Of a DNA stretch of 61,043 bases, positions 18,357-27,018 are shown one piece after another. The notes under the pieces were generated by a model. That model was not told where the DNA came from, ran no database searches, and worked only from the letters and a program-made list of their open reading frames with translations. Both the position numbers and the translations under genes were made by a program. The stretch comes from Formivibrio citricus (GTDB lineage: Bacteria; Pseudomonadota; Gammaproteobacteria; Burkholderiales; Chitinibacteraceae): assembly GCF_900115065.1 (NCBI RefSeq), contig NZ_FOVE01000020.1, positions 1 to 61,043 of the forward strand, written 5' to 3'. The first letter of the stretch is position 1. Every line of letters starts with the position of its first letter.

Positions 18357-18977
18357 CTATATTTGCGGATGCACAGGGCGGAGCTGAAACACTTCGTTGT
18401 CATTCCAGTGTTCGAGCAATATCCTGGCAACTCGCCTTTGCCCCAATTCGCCGAACTGTTGCTGCTCGGCGGCATCGGCTTTCCCCTGCAGGCAGCGCGC
18501 CATCAACTCTGCGGTTTTGGTATCAGGAGGAACCCGGGCCAGATCGATGGCAGCGTCTACTGCGGCGCCGTTATCGATGCGGGTGAAACGTAGAGACATG
18601 GGCAGCTTGACCGCAAAATGCAGCGGGTCTCGTCGAACAAAACGCCCCCCAATTCCCTTGAATCCGCCGCCCGTAGCTGCGCCCGTAAGGAGCGTCAAGA
18701 TGCTGGCAATGACGCCAGTGACCCCATCCTCCTGGCTATTTGCAAATTCGATCCGCACTCCGCCACGCTCAGGCAGCCTGTCCGGGTAAAGCATGGCAAG
18801 CGCCCGACAGCCGAGCGCATAGGCCGATGCTACGGTCGGACACGAGTGCCCGGCCAGCTTGACCGCATCTTCGTAACCGTATTCCAGCAAGCCATTTTCA
18901 GCCGCCCCAAGGAATGCGGCCAACGGTTCGTAGACCTGAAGGCGGGGAACGTCGCGGAAAAAATCGGGATATTTCAT
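18357..18977 (-). CDS. FmdE-like domain protein
   Basis: The 206-residue protein contains AGHSCPTVASAYALG (about 42-56). This resembles the HGHxCPG-type motif of the FmdE family, first seen beside molybdenum formylmethanofuran dehydrogenase genes. A glycine-rich GAATGGGFKGIGGRF segment follows. The C-terminal zinc ribbon found in some members is absent. The Cys/His motif suggests metal or cofactor binding. AAGGCAAGG precedes the ATG. Pairing with a cupin hints at metal- or redox-linked small-molecule chemistry, but the role is unknown. Confidence 0.65.
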   Translation of the reverse strand: MKYPDFFRDVPRLQVYEPLAAFLGAAENGLLEYGYEDAVKLAGHSCPTVASAYALGCRALAMLYPDRLPERGGVRIEFANSQEDGVTGVIASILTLLTGAATGGGFKGIGGRFVRRDPLHFAVKLPMSLRFTRIDNGAAVDAAIDLARVPPDTKTAELMARCLQGKADAAEQQQFGELGQRRVARILLEHWNDNEVFQLRPVHPQI

Positions 18978-19044
18978 GGAAAGCCTTGCCTTGTAAGCGA
19001 TGCACGGTCTTGTTCAGCATAGCGCACCAACAAGAGGGTGTTTC

Positions 19045-19190
19045 TGAGAACCTGTTCACGCTCTTGCTGCGAAACCGTGATCGGGGCTCATGTGCTGCTC
19101 GGAATCCTCATTTATCCGCATAAACTCCGGTTCCTGCGCTGCTCTTCACCCCGCTGACGGCTTCTCGCGACAGATCGTGAACTGGTTCTG
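19045..19190 (-). repeat. MITE-like repeat, copy 2 (inverted)
   Basis: This copy reads as the reverse complement of copy 1: AGAACCTGTTCACGCTC at the left, GATCGTGAACTGGTTCTGA at the right, with the shared core GGAATCCTCATTTATCCGCA. It forms an inverted pair with copy 1 around the cupin/FmdE genes. Confidence 0.8.
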
Positions 19191-19272
19191 ATTCGTTGCG
19201 GGTGGTAGCTGGTACGTTAGTGGAGCATCGTGCAAGAACAAAAACGCCAACCACATGGGGCGGCAAGCCATA

Positions 19273-19313
19273 CAAACAAAAATCGGCACCACCCCGATGC
19301 CGATTTTTGTTTG
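19273..19313. terminator. Strong bidirectional terminator
   Basis: A 16-bp perfect stem, CAAACAAAAATCGGCA / TGCCGATTTTTGTTTG, with a 9-base loop lies 44 bp downstream of the gene at 19357-19788. The A- and T-rich flanks allow function on both strands. Confidence 0.85.
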
Positions 19314-19356
19314 CTGTTTTGCCGAATAAGCTGCGCTGGTTCGCCTGTGCAAACCC

Positions 19357-19788
19357 TTATTGCTCAGCAAAGTAATAAACCAGATCGCTGGAACGGTTTT
19401 TCCGGATCGTAGTGGTCTTGGTCTGGCTTTTTCCTTCGAATTCCGCCGTGACTTTGTAAGTGCCTGCCGGCAGCTTGGCAAAGAGGTAGGGGCCTTCGGA
19501 TACCACTTCCAGCACTTTTTCCTTTTTCACTGTTTCCACCGTCACTTTGACATCCGCCAGGAATTCGCCGGATTTGGGGCGGGCGAATGTCAGGTGGAAG
19601 TTGTAGTCCTTGCGAATGGCTGCCATGGCATTTTGCTGGTCTTCGCCCACGCTGCTCATGACATATTCAATGCCGGCGGGGGAGCGCTGGGGTGTGATCT
19701 CGACGGGGTCTTGTGCCGAGGAAATGCCGGGCAAGGTCAGCAGGGCGGCGCCGAGCAGGGCGCTAAAAAATACGGGTTTTATCTTCAT
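19357..19788 (-). CDS. Exported carboxypeptidase-regulatory-like protein, function unknown
   Basis: The start is MKIKPVFFSALLGAALLTLPG with GGAAGG upstream. A signal peptide ends near SSAQ (residue 25). The 143-residue protein has a beta-sandwich C-terminal part (VVSEGPYLFAKLPAGTYKVTAEFEGKSQTKTTTI) typical of carboxypeptidase-regulatory/transthyretin-like folds, and it ends in YYFAEQ. Such small periplasmic proteins are common in betaproteobacteria, with no known role. It is followed by a strong terminator. Confidence 0.75.
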   Translation of the reverse strand: MKIKPVFFSALLGAALLTLPGISSAQDPVEITPQRSPAGIEYVMSSVGEDQQNAMAAIRKDYNFHLTFARPKSGEFLADVKVTVETVKKEKVLEVVSEGPYLFAKLPAGTYKVTAEFEGKSQTKTTTIRKNRSSDLVYYFAEQ

Positions 19789-19926
19789 GATATTTCCTTC
19801 CGGTAACGGAGATTGTTCCAATCTAGCTGCGGCGGGGGGGAGTGTGAGGGGGCAGGCATCAAAGAACTGATTAACGGCATCAAGGCGCTGACCGCGTGGC
19901 CAATTGCTGGTGCTTGCTCGTAGCGC

Positions 19927-22668
19927 TTATTCAGCCATGGCCGGCGTGGTTGGGTCTTGCTCGCAGGCTTGCCTGTTGCTCCAGGTCGGGTGCGGGCGCC
20001 AAGCGGCGGCCCAGCTCGGGAGATCGGCTGCCGGCATGGGGCGGGCGACGCCGTAGCCTTGCGCCAGCTCGCAACCCATTTGCAGCAGCAGTTCGCCATG
20101 CTCGACGGTTTCCACGCCTTCGGCGATGACTTCGCGGTGGAAGGCTGTAGCCATGCCGAGCACGCCGCGCAGGATGGCGATGTCATCCGGATTGTTGAGC
20201 ATGCCGCGCACGAAGCTCTGGTCGATCTTGATGGTGGAAACCGAAAGGTGTTTCAGGTAGGTCAGCGAGGAATAGCCGGTTCCGAAATCGTCCAGTGCCA
20301 GCGTAACGCCAAGCGCCCGGCAGGATTCAATGACCTGCGAAGCTTGCTGCAGGTCTTCCAGCGCGCTGGTTTCCAGCACCTCAAGTTCCAGATCCTTCGG
20401 ACTGATGGCAGGATGGTTTGCCAGAATTTCGCCCAGCCGTTGAGTGAAATCCATTTGCTGCAACTGCCGGGCGCCAATGTTGACGCTGACCCGGATATTC
20501 AATCCCTGTGCATGCCAGTGTTCCATCTGGGTCAGCGCGGCTTCGATCACCCATTCGCCGATGTCGATGCTCAGCGGATGATCTTCAATGACCGGCAAGA
20601 ATGCTGCCGGGGAGAGCAGTCCTTTTTCCGGGTGTTGCCAGCGGATCAATGCTTCGACGCCGATAACCGCCCCGGTGCACATGTTCACCTTGGGCTGGTA
20701 ATGGAGCACGAACTCTCGTTCGCGCAAGGCGCGCCGGATATGTTCGAGTGACTCATGGTGTTCGCGCAGGCTGCGATCATTGGCCGTGTCAAAGAAGTGG
20801 AAGCGGTTCTTTCCGGCCAGCTTGGCCTGATACATGGCCTGGTCCGCCTGGCGCAGCAATTGGTCGGCATCGACTTCTTCGGTTTGCGGGTAGAAGGTCA
20901 CGCCCAGGCTGGCCGAGACCTGGAGTGCATATTCGCCGACTTGGGTGGGGTGCGATGCGGCACCGAGCAGCCGGGTAAGCAGCGGGATACTGGATTCGCT
21001 GTCGGGCAGGCCTCGCAATACGGCAACGAATTCGTCGCCGCCGAGGCGGGCGAGCGTATCGCCTTCCCGCAAGGTTTTTTTCATGCGTGCGGCCAGCGCA
21101 ATCAACAATTGGTCGCCCGCTTCATGCCCATGCTTGTCGTTGATGGTCTTGAAGCCGTCGAGGTCCAGGTAGGCAACGGCGAGCGGTCGATTGTCGCGAG
21201 CGGCTTCCGTCATGGCTAGCTGCAGCCGGTCGGCCAGCAGTACCCGGTTGGGGAGTGTGGTCAGCACGTCGTAATGGGCGATGTGCATGAGCTGTTTTTC
21301 ATGCTCCTTGCGCTCGGTAATGTCGCGGACCATGGCCAGAATCCGTTTCTGGGTGCCGATGGAGGCCAGCCTCAGGCTGACTTCGACCCAGAAAAGGCGC
21401 CCGTCACTCGCGCGAGCCAGCCAGTCAAAGATTTGCGGCCCTTCGGTGCGCGCCAGGCGAAGCTTTTCACTGGCTTCAACCGCGGAATAGGGGGGCGAGC
21501 CTTCGCCAAGCCCGTCGATACTTGCGGCAAGGGCTTCTTCGCGGGTGCAGCCCCACATCTCGCACATGCGGCGGTTGACGTCGATCACATGCCCCGTTTC
21601 CGCGTCGTGAATGAAGATGGCATCGCTGACGGCGTTGAAGGTTTCACGGAAGCGGCTTTCGCTCTCCAGCAGCGTCTCTTCGGCCAGCTTGCGCTCGGTG
21701 ATGTCGGTATGGGTGATGACTACGCCCAGGTTTTCCACGCGCAGAGGCGTTACTGTCATGGTGAACCAGCGTTGCTGGGTCGGTAAAAGGCAAGGGTATT
21801 CCAGCGTGAAATCCGGCAAATAGCCTTCGAGTACCATCAGAATGCCGTCGTGCGCTTTTTGCGCTTCCTGGCAAGTGCTGTCAAACCTCGCCCGGCATAT
21901 AGCCAGATAGTTCACGCCGATGTCGGTGTTTTTGGCTGGCTTCCCCGGTTCGTTGCTGTTTTCCAGGGCGAAGCGTCGCCACGGCGCATTGACGGCGACG
22001 ATGACGCCTTCGCGGTTGAGCACGGCGATATGCGACGACACCGAATCCAGAATGGCGCGCTTGAGTTCTTCGCTGTCCCTGAGCGCCGAGATTCCTTTTT
22101 GCCGTTCAAGACGATGGGCAAGCAGCAGGCCGAGGGCGGCTGTGGCTAGCGGGTAGATGACGATGACCGGCCCGCCGATGTTGGAAAGGACGTTTTGGGC
22201 GGTCTCCCAAGGCAGCGTCAGCATCATGGCCAGCATGACAACATGGACGATCAGGCCCAGTACATAAAGGCTGCGCCAGTCGATGGTTTCCAGCGGTTTT
22301 TTGTGTTGGTGGCGCCAGAAAATGCCGATGCATCCCGAGGCCAGAATGACCAGCGCGCCGGCAACTGCCGCGGCGCCCCCTTGGCTCAGGCGGTAGCTGG
22401 CCGTCATCAGCATGGCGATGGCGGTGGGGAGGGGGCCGAAAAACAGCCCGGACAGGCAAAGCAGTACCGAGCGCGTATCGAAGATGATGCCGGGTTGCAA
22501 CACCAGCGGCGCAAGCATGAGGCCGATTCCCATGACGCCCAGCGTGGCGCCGGTGACGATCTGTGGCCACCAGGCTTTGAGCCGGTAGTGGCTGGTTGCC
22601 AGATCCAGAACGACAACCTGGGCAATCAGCAAGGCGGCATTGTTCAGTAGCGCTGAGAAAGTGGTCAT
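19927..22668 (-). CDS. Membrane GGDEF-EAL protein with two PAS domains
   Basis: The 913-residue protein has an N-terminal five-to-six-helix membrane sensor (about 5-190, LytS/5TMR-like: GLFFGPLPTAIAMLMTASYRL). Two PAS/PAC segments follow (about 200-330 and 335-460), then GGDEF (about 465-625) with intact RLGGDEF, and EAL (about 640-885). The EAL domain keeps GVEALIRW, ELEVLE, LDDFGTGYSSL, K in TIKIDQ and AEGVET. Both the cyclase and phosphodiesterase active sites therefore look complete. It would adjust cyclic-di-GMP in response to a membrane or cytoplasmic signal. Confidence 0.92.
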   Translation of the reverse strand: MTTFSALLNNAALLIAQVVVLDLATSHYRLKAWWPQIVTGATLGVMGIGLMLAPLVLQPGIIFDTRSVLLCLSGLFFGPLPTAIAMLMTASYRLSQGGAAAVAGALVILASGCIGIFWRHQHKKPLETIDWRSLYVLGLIVHVVMLAMMLTLPWETAQNVLSNIGGPVIVIYPLATAALGLLLAHRLERQKGISALRDSEELKRAILDSVSSHIAVLNREGVIVAVNAPWRRFALENSNEPGKPAKNTDIGVNYLAICRARFDSTCQEAQKAHDGILMVLEGYLPDFTLEYPCLLPTQQRWFTMTVTPLRVENLGVVITHTDITERKLAEETLLESESRFRETFNAVSDAIFIHDAETGHVIDVNRRMCEMWGCTREEALAASIDGLGEGSPPYSAVEASEKLRLARTEGPQIFDWLARASDGRLFWVEVSLRLASIGTQKRILAMVRDITERKEHEKQLMHIAHYDVLTTLPNRVLLADRLQLAMTEAARDNRPLAVAYLDLDGFKTINDKHGHEAGDQLLIALAARMKKTLREGDTLARLGGDEFVAVLRGLPDSESSIPLLTRLLGAASHPTQVGEYALQVSASLGVTFYPQTEEVDADQLLRQADQAMYQAKLAGKNRFHFFDTANDRSLREHHESLEHIRRALREREFVLHYQPKVNMCTGAVIGVEALIRWQHPEKGLLSPAAFLPVIEDHPLSIDIGEWVIEAALTQMEHWHAQGLNIRVSVNIGARQLQQMDFTQRLGEILANHPAISPKDLELEVLETSALEDLQQASQVIESCRALGVTLALDDFGTGYSSLTYLKHLSVSTIKIDQSFVRGMLNNPDDIAILRGVLGMATAFHREVIAEGVETVEHGELLLQMGCELAQGYGVARPMPAADLPSWAAAWRPHPTWSNRQACEQDPTTPAMAE

Positions 22669-22791
22669 GCCGGTAGGCCTGCCTCAATGAACGGCATGCG
22701 TCAGGAGATTGGGGAATAAAGACTCTAGCATTGGGTGTACCTGGCTGGCAAAGCCATGGCCCCCCATACTGGGTGCTGTCTGATGGCGCGC

Positions 22792-22823
22792 AAAAAAAAG
22801 ACCTTCGCGGGGAAGGTCTTTTG
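22792..22823 (-). terminator. Rho-independent terminator of htpG
   Basis: On the minus strand, a 9-11-bp stem (AAAGACCTTC / GAAGGTCTTT) with a short GC loop is followed by eight T, 25 bp past the htpG stop. Confidence 0.88.
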
Positions 22824-22847
22824 TGGGGCTGGCAGAACGGATAGATA

Positions 22848-24755
22848 CTAGCTGGCCATATCCAGCATCAGCCCGTTCAGGCGCTTGACGAACCCGGCAG
22901 GGTCGTCGAGCTGGGCACCTTCGGCCAGCGTGGCCTGATCGAAGAGGATCTCGGTCCAGTCGGCGAAGCGTTCCTTGCCGAGTTCGGCCTTGATCTTTTT
23001 CGTCAGCGGGTGAGTCGGGTTGATTTCCAGGATCGGCTTGACGGTCTTCACGTCCTGGCCGGCGGATTTCAACAGACGCTCCAGGTTGGCGCTCATGTCG
23101 CTGTTTTCCACGACGAGGCAGGCCGGGCTTTCCGACAGGCGATGGGTAACGCGTACTTCCTTGACCTTTTCGCCCAGCGTTTCGCCGATTTTCTCGATCA
23201 CGTCCTTGAGCTCGACCGCGGCTTCTTCCTGCTGTTTTTTCTCGGCCTCGTCCTCGAACTTGGAAAGATCGAGCTCGCCCTTGGCGACCGATTGCAGCTT
23301 CTTGCCTTCGAATTCGTGCAGGCTGCCGACCACCCATTCATCGACACGGTCGGCGAGCAGCAGCACTTCGATGCCCTTCTTGCGCAGCGCTTCGAGGTGC
23401 GGGCTGTTCTTGGCGGCGGCGAAAGTTTCGGCGGTGATGTAATAGATCGCGTCCTGGCCTTCCTTCATGCGGCCGATGTAGTCGGCGAGGCTGACGATCT
23501 GTTCCGGGGTGTCGGCATGGGTCGAGGCAAAGCGGCACAGCGCAGCGATCTTGTCCTTGTTGGCGAAGTCTTCGCCGATGCCTTCCTTGAGCACCCGACC
23601 GAATTCCTGCCAGAACTTGGCGTACTTGTCCTTGTCGGCTTGGTCTTCCGAGGTGGCGAGACTTTCCAGCAGGCCCAGCACCTTCTTCACGCAACCGGCC
23701 TTGATCTGTTCGATGTCCTTGCTGTGCTGCAGGATTTCGCGGCTGACGTTGAGCGGCAGGTCGCTGCTGTCGATCACCCCACGCACGAAGCGCAGGTATT
23801 GCGGCAGCAGTTTTTCGGCGTCTTCCATGATGAACACGCGGCGCACATAGAGCTTGATGCCGTGGCGGCGCTCGCGGTCGTAGAGGTCGAACGGTGCGCG
23901 TTGCGGGATGTACAGCAGTTCGGTGTATTCCTGGCGACCTTCGACTCGGGCGTGGCTCCAGGTCAACGGGTCTTCGAAATCATGGGCGACGTGCTTGTAG
24001 AACTCGTTGTACTCCTCGTCGCTGATCTCGCTTTTGCTGCGTGCCCACAAAGCGGATGCCTTGTTGACGGTTTCGAGCTCGTCGGAGGCTTCGACGTTGC
24101 CGTCCTTGTCGTAGCCCGGCGCCTTCTTCATCAGGATCGGCAGCGTGATGTGGTCGGAATACTTGCGGATGATGCTGCGCAGGCGCCAGTCGGACAGGAG
24201 CTCGTCTTCGCCTTCCTTGAGATGCAGTACGATTTCGGTGCCGCGATCGGTTTTTTCGACTTCCTCAATCGTGAACTCGCCATCGCCGGCCGACTCCCAG
24301 CGCACGCCCTGATTGGCAACCTGTCCTGCGCGGCGCGTGGTCAGCGTGACCTTGTCGGCGACGATGAAGGCGGAGTAGAAGCCGACGCCGAACTGGCCGA
24401 TCAGGTTGGCATCCTTCTTGGCGTCGCCCGAGAGCTGGCTGAAGAATTCCTTGGTGCCGGAGCGCGCGATGGTGCCGATGTTCTTGATGACTTCCTCGCG
24501 GTTCATGCCGATGCCGTTGTCGCGAATCGTGAGCGTGCGGGCATCCTTGTCGAACGCGACGTGGATTTTCAGCTCGCCGTCATTCTCGAACAGAGCTTCG
24601 TTGTGCAGCGCTTCGAAGCGCAGCTTGTCGCAGGCGTCGGATGCGTTCGAAATCAGTTCGCGCAGGAAGATTTCCTTGTTGGAATACAGGGAGTGGATCA
24701 TCAGTTGCAGAAGCTGTTTGACTTCCGTCTGAAAGCCCAGTGTTTCCTTGGTCAT
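22848..24755 (-). CDS. htpG: Chaperone protein HtpG (bacterial Hsp90)
   Basis: The start is [16 protein letters not shown], preceded by AAAGGAG; the frame continues upstream to 25214 through non-coding sequence. The 635-residue length matches HtpG. The N-terminal GHKL ATPase has [19 protein letters not shown] and [10 protein letters not shown], followed by the middle and C-terminal dimerisation domains. It is an ATP-dependent folding chaperone used under heat and other stress. A sigma-32 promoter lies 48-76 bp upstream of the start. Confidence 0.98.
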   Translation of the reverse strand: MTKETLGFQTEVKQLLQLMIHSLYSNKEIFLRELISNASDACDKLRFEALHNEALFENDGELKIHVAFDKDARTLTIRDNGIGMNREEVIKNIGTIARSGTKEFFSQLSGDAKKDANLIGQFGVGFYSAFIVADKVTLTTRRAGQVANQGVRWESAGDGEFTIEEVEKTDRGTEIVLHLKEGEDELLSDWRLRSIIRKYSDHITLPILMKKAPGYDKDGNVEASDELETVNKASALWARSKSEISDEEYNEFYKHVAHDFEDPLTWSHARVEGRQEYTELLYIPQRAPFDLYDRERRHGIKLYVRRVFIMEDAEKLLPQYLRFVRGVIDSSDLPLNVSREILQHSKDIEQIKAGCVKKVLGLLESLATSEDQADKDKYAKFWQEFGRVLKEGIGEDFANKDKIAALCRFASTHADTPEQIVSLADYIGRMKEGQDAIYYITAETFAAAKNSPHLEALRKKGIEVLLLADRVDEWVVGSLHEFEGKKLQSVAKGELDLSKFEDEAEKKQQEEAAVELKDVIEKIGETLGEKVKEVRVTHRLSESPACLVVENSDMSANLERLLKSAGQDVKTVKPILEINPTHPLTKKIKAELGKERFADWTEILFDQATLAEGAQLDDPAGFVKRLNGLMLDMAS

Positions 24756-24802
24756 CTTGGTATGGCTCCTTTTAGAAAAGCTGGAAAAACGACAGGTAGC
24801 CA

Positions 24803-24831
24803 ATAATGGGGTCGGCGGTAGGGCTTTCAAG
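24803..24831 (-). promoter_or_regulatory. Sigma-32 heat-shock promoter of htpG
   Basis: On the minus strand CTTGAAA, a 13-base spacer and CCCCATTAT match the RpoH consensus (CTTGAAA / CCCCATnT) almost exactly. The site is correctly placed for htpG. Confidence 0.88.
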
Positions 24832-24929
24832 TCATTCGATGTCGATTGGATTGCTGCGGTGCGGCAGGTTGCAGAAATGCACAGGGAATGCGTGTTATAT
24901 TGAAATCTGTTTGCAACAGGAGGCGGCTC

Positions 24930-25703
24930 ATGGTCAGGCGTGTGGTTTTCAACCAGAAAGGCGGGGTCGGCAAATCGACCATCACGGTGAATCTGGCGGC
25001 TGTGGCTGCCAGTCAGGGCAAGCGGGCCTTGGTCGTCGATCTCGATCCGCAAGGCAATTCCAGTCATTACCTTCTGGGCGAACGCCTGGATGGCGCGACG
25101 CCTACGCTGGCGGATTTCTTTGATCAGGTGCTGAATTTCAGTCTCTACGCCAAACCGGTTTCGGCTTTTGTTCATGCCACGCCGTTCCCGAATCTTCATA
25201 TCATGCCGTCGCACCCTGCGATTGCCGAGCAGCAGGTCAAACTCGAGTCGCGCTACAAGATCTACAAGCTCAAGGAAAGCCTGGAAGAGCTCGCCAGCGA
25301 GTTCGACGAGATCTACATCGACACGCCACCGGCGCTCAACTTCTTCACGCTCTCCTCACTGATTGCCGCGACCGGCTGCCTGATTCCGTTCGATTGCGAT
25401 ACTTTCTCCCGCGATGCCTTGCTGGGCTTGCTGGCGCGCGTGGAGGAGATCAAGTCCGATCACAACCGCGATCTGCATGTCGAAGGCATTGTCGTCAACC
25501 AGTACCAGCCGCGCGCGAGCCTGCCTCAGCGTCTGGTCGCGGAGCTGGAAGACCAGGGGTTGCCGGTGCTGAAAAGCCGTCTGTCGAGCTCGGTCAAGGT
25601 GCGCGAATCGCATGAACGCGCGACCCCGCTTGTCAATCTGGATGCACGGCACAAGATCGCCCAGGAGTTTTCCGCGCTGTATTCGGAGTTGACCAAGAGC
25701 TGA
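24930..25703 (+). CDS. ParA/MinD-family ATPase
   Basis: The start is [17 protein letters not shown] with AGGAGG upstream. The 257-residue protein has the deviant Walker A KGGVGKST (about 10-17), [11 protein letters not shown] and YIDTPPALN. ParA-type ATPases form dynamic ATP-bound dimers on DNA or membrane to position cargo. No parB or partition site is adjacent. Instead a REC-ATPase regulator follows after 13 bp, suggesting that the cargo may be a signalling or chemosensory protein rather than a chromosome (inference). Confidence 0.93.
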   Translation: MVRRVVFNQKGGVGKSTITVNLAAVAASQGKRALVVDLDPQGNSSHYLLGERLDGATPTLADFFDQVLNFSLYAKPVSAFVHATPFPNLHIMPSHPAIAEQQVKLESRYKIYKLKESLEELASEFDEIYIDTPPALNFFTLSSLIAATGCLIPFDCDTFSRDALLGLLARVEEIKSDHNRDLHVEGIVVNQYQPRASLPQRLVAELEDQGLPVLKSRLSSSVKVRESHERATPLVNLDARHKIAQEFSALYSELTKS

Positions 25704-25716
25704 TGAGGTAAAGATC

Positions 25717-26646
25717 ATGGAGACCCAGCGCGAGCAGACCGTTTCCCTTCCCCGTGTACTGGTCGTAGACGATGAGCCGTTCAATCTGGAAATCCTGACC
25801 GAGCATCTGACCGATGCGGGCTACCAGGTGGTGGCGGCTCGTGACGGCGAAGAAGCCTGGGAGACACTGCAACACGATGGGGCGAGCTTCGATGCGGTGC
25901 TGCTGGACCGCATGATGCCGCGCATGGATGGCATGGAGGTGCTGGCGCGCATCCGCCAGCATCCGGAGTTCATAAACCTGCCGGTCATCATGCAGACGGC
26001 CATCGGCGCAGCGGAAAACGTGCGCGAGGGGCTGGCTGCCGGCGCGTATTACTACCTTGTCAAACCTTACCAGCGCGACATGCTGGTGGCCATCGTCGGC
26101 GCCGCGGTCGGATTCCGGCGCGAAAAACTCCGTCTTGAAAGCCTGGTGACCGAGCAGGCGCATGCCTGCCGGATGCTGATCAACGGCGATTTCCGTTTCC
26201 GCACACTCGAAGAGGCTCGCCGCCTGACGCTGTTGTTGTCGCAGGCATCGCCCAATCCCAAGCGGGTGGCGCTGGGCTTGTCCGAATTGCTGGTCAACGC
26301 GGTCGAGCACGGTAATCTGGAAATCGATTATTCGGAAAAAAGCCGCCTGTTGCGGCAAGGGCGCTGGCAGGAAGAGGTCGAGCGCCGGCTCGCAGAAGAC
26401 TGCTACAGTGACCGTTTCGTCGAGGTGGCTTTCCGTCGGGAAGATGGCGGCGTCACGATCACCATCATCGATCAGGGTGAGGGATTCGACTGGCGCCCCT
26501 TTCTGGATTTCTCGCCCGAACGGGCTTTCGATGCACATGGCCGGGGCATCTCGGTGGCGCGCATGCTGTCGTTCGACAGCATGGAATACCACGGATCGGG
26601 CAATGAGGTCGTGGTCAGGGTCAATAATGCAACAGACCTGACGTGA
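25717..26646 (+). CDS. Response regulator with C-terminal RsbW-like ATPase domain
   Basis: The 309-residue protein has an N-terminal receiver domain (acidic pocket D18/D19, phospho-acceptor D64 in VLLDRMMPRMDG, Lys in LVKPY). A linker helix and a GHKL ATPase of the anti-sigma-kinase type (about 185-305) follow: LGLSELLVNAVEHGNLEI (N box), IIDQGEGFDW (G1) and HGRGISVARM (G2). This order joins phosphorylation input to an RsbW-like kinase or binding output. It is co-transcribed with the ParA gene. The partner (a STAS or sigma-like protein) is not seen in the window. Confidence 0.9.
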   Translation: METQREQTVSLPRVLVVDDEPFNLEILTEHLTDAGYQVVAARDGEEAWETLQHDGASFDAVLLDRMMPRMDGMEVLARIRQHPEFINLPVIMQTAIGAAENVREGLAAGAYYYLVKPYQRDMLVAIVGAAVGFRREKLRLESLVTEQAHACRMLINGDFRFRTLEEARRLTLLLSQASPNPKRVALGLSELLVNAVEHGNLEIDYSEKSRLLRQGRWQEEVERRLAEDCYSDRFVEVAFRREDGGVTITIIDQGEGFDWRPFLDFSPERAFDAHGRGISVARMLSFDSMEYHGSGNEVVVRVNNATDLT

Positions 26647-26673
26647 CAAAGGGGCCGAAAGGCCCCTTTGTCA
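26644..26673 (+). terminator. Strong hairpin after the REC-ATPase gene
   Basis: TGACAAAGGGGCC / GGCCCCTTTGTCA forms a 13-bp perfect stem with a GAAA tetraloop and overlaps the stop codon. There is no long T tract, but the stem is very stable. Confidence 0.75.
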
Positions 26674-27018
26674 TGGTAGTGCCGTTCAACTTAAGAATTT
26701 TCATGTGCCTTCGGCGTTAGGGCCGGTTCCGCTCGGCAGACGGGGAAGGGGTTTGTCTCGCCCAATCTCCTTCACCCCCAAGCGAGTCCACTCCAGCGCC
26801 TCTGCGGGGTTCCCTGAAATGCTCGCAAGACGCGGCGGCTGCGCAACTCGGCCTGAGGCCTCAAACAGTGCTCGCCGAATTCCCGCACCTTGCTGTGCTT
26901 CTCGGCAACTTCCAGGGCGGGGCGTGCTGCATGCCGCGCTGTTCAAGAAAAATGCCGCTCACTTGGCTCAAGTGAACGGCATTACCTTTGTCATGGAACT
27001 GGTTCATGAAAAGGCCAG
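26674..27018. other. Gap with no recognisable gene
   Basis: GC-rich sequence at 26700-26946 has short frames on both strands without ribosome-binding sites or known domains. The only clear structure is the terminator of the phosphofructokinase gene at 26946-26982. Confidence 0.6.
26946..26982 (-). terminator. Terminator downstream of pfp
   Basis: On the minus strand AATGCCGTTCACTTG / CAAGTGAGCGGCATT pairs with one mismatch around a 3-base loop and runs into TTTTTC. Confidence 0.85.

Larger units (their letters stand above)
18978..19356. other. Intergenic stretch with MITE copy and bidirectional terminator
   Basis: No gene is recognised. The stretch is filled by the inverted MITE-like copy (19045-19190) and a long terminator hairpin (19273-19313). 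Confidence 0.7.

Noticed and set aside
23010-24806. 598-codon frame antisense to htpG
   Set aside because: It is a shadow of htpG, with no start signals and no family.
26701-26946. 81-codon minus-strand frame between the REC-ATPase and pfp genes
   Set aside because: No ribosome-binding site and no domain; it lies beyond the pfp terminator in low-complexity GC-rich sequence.
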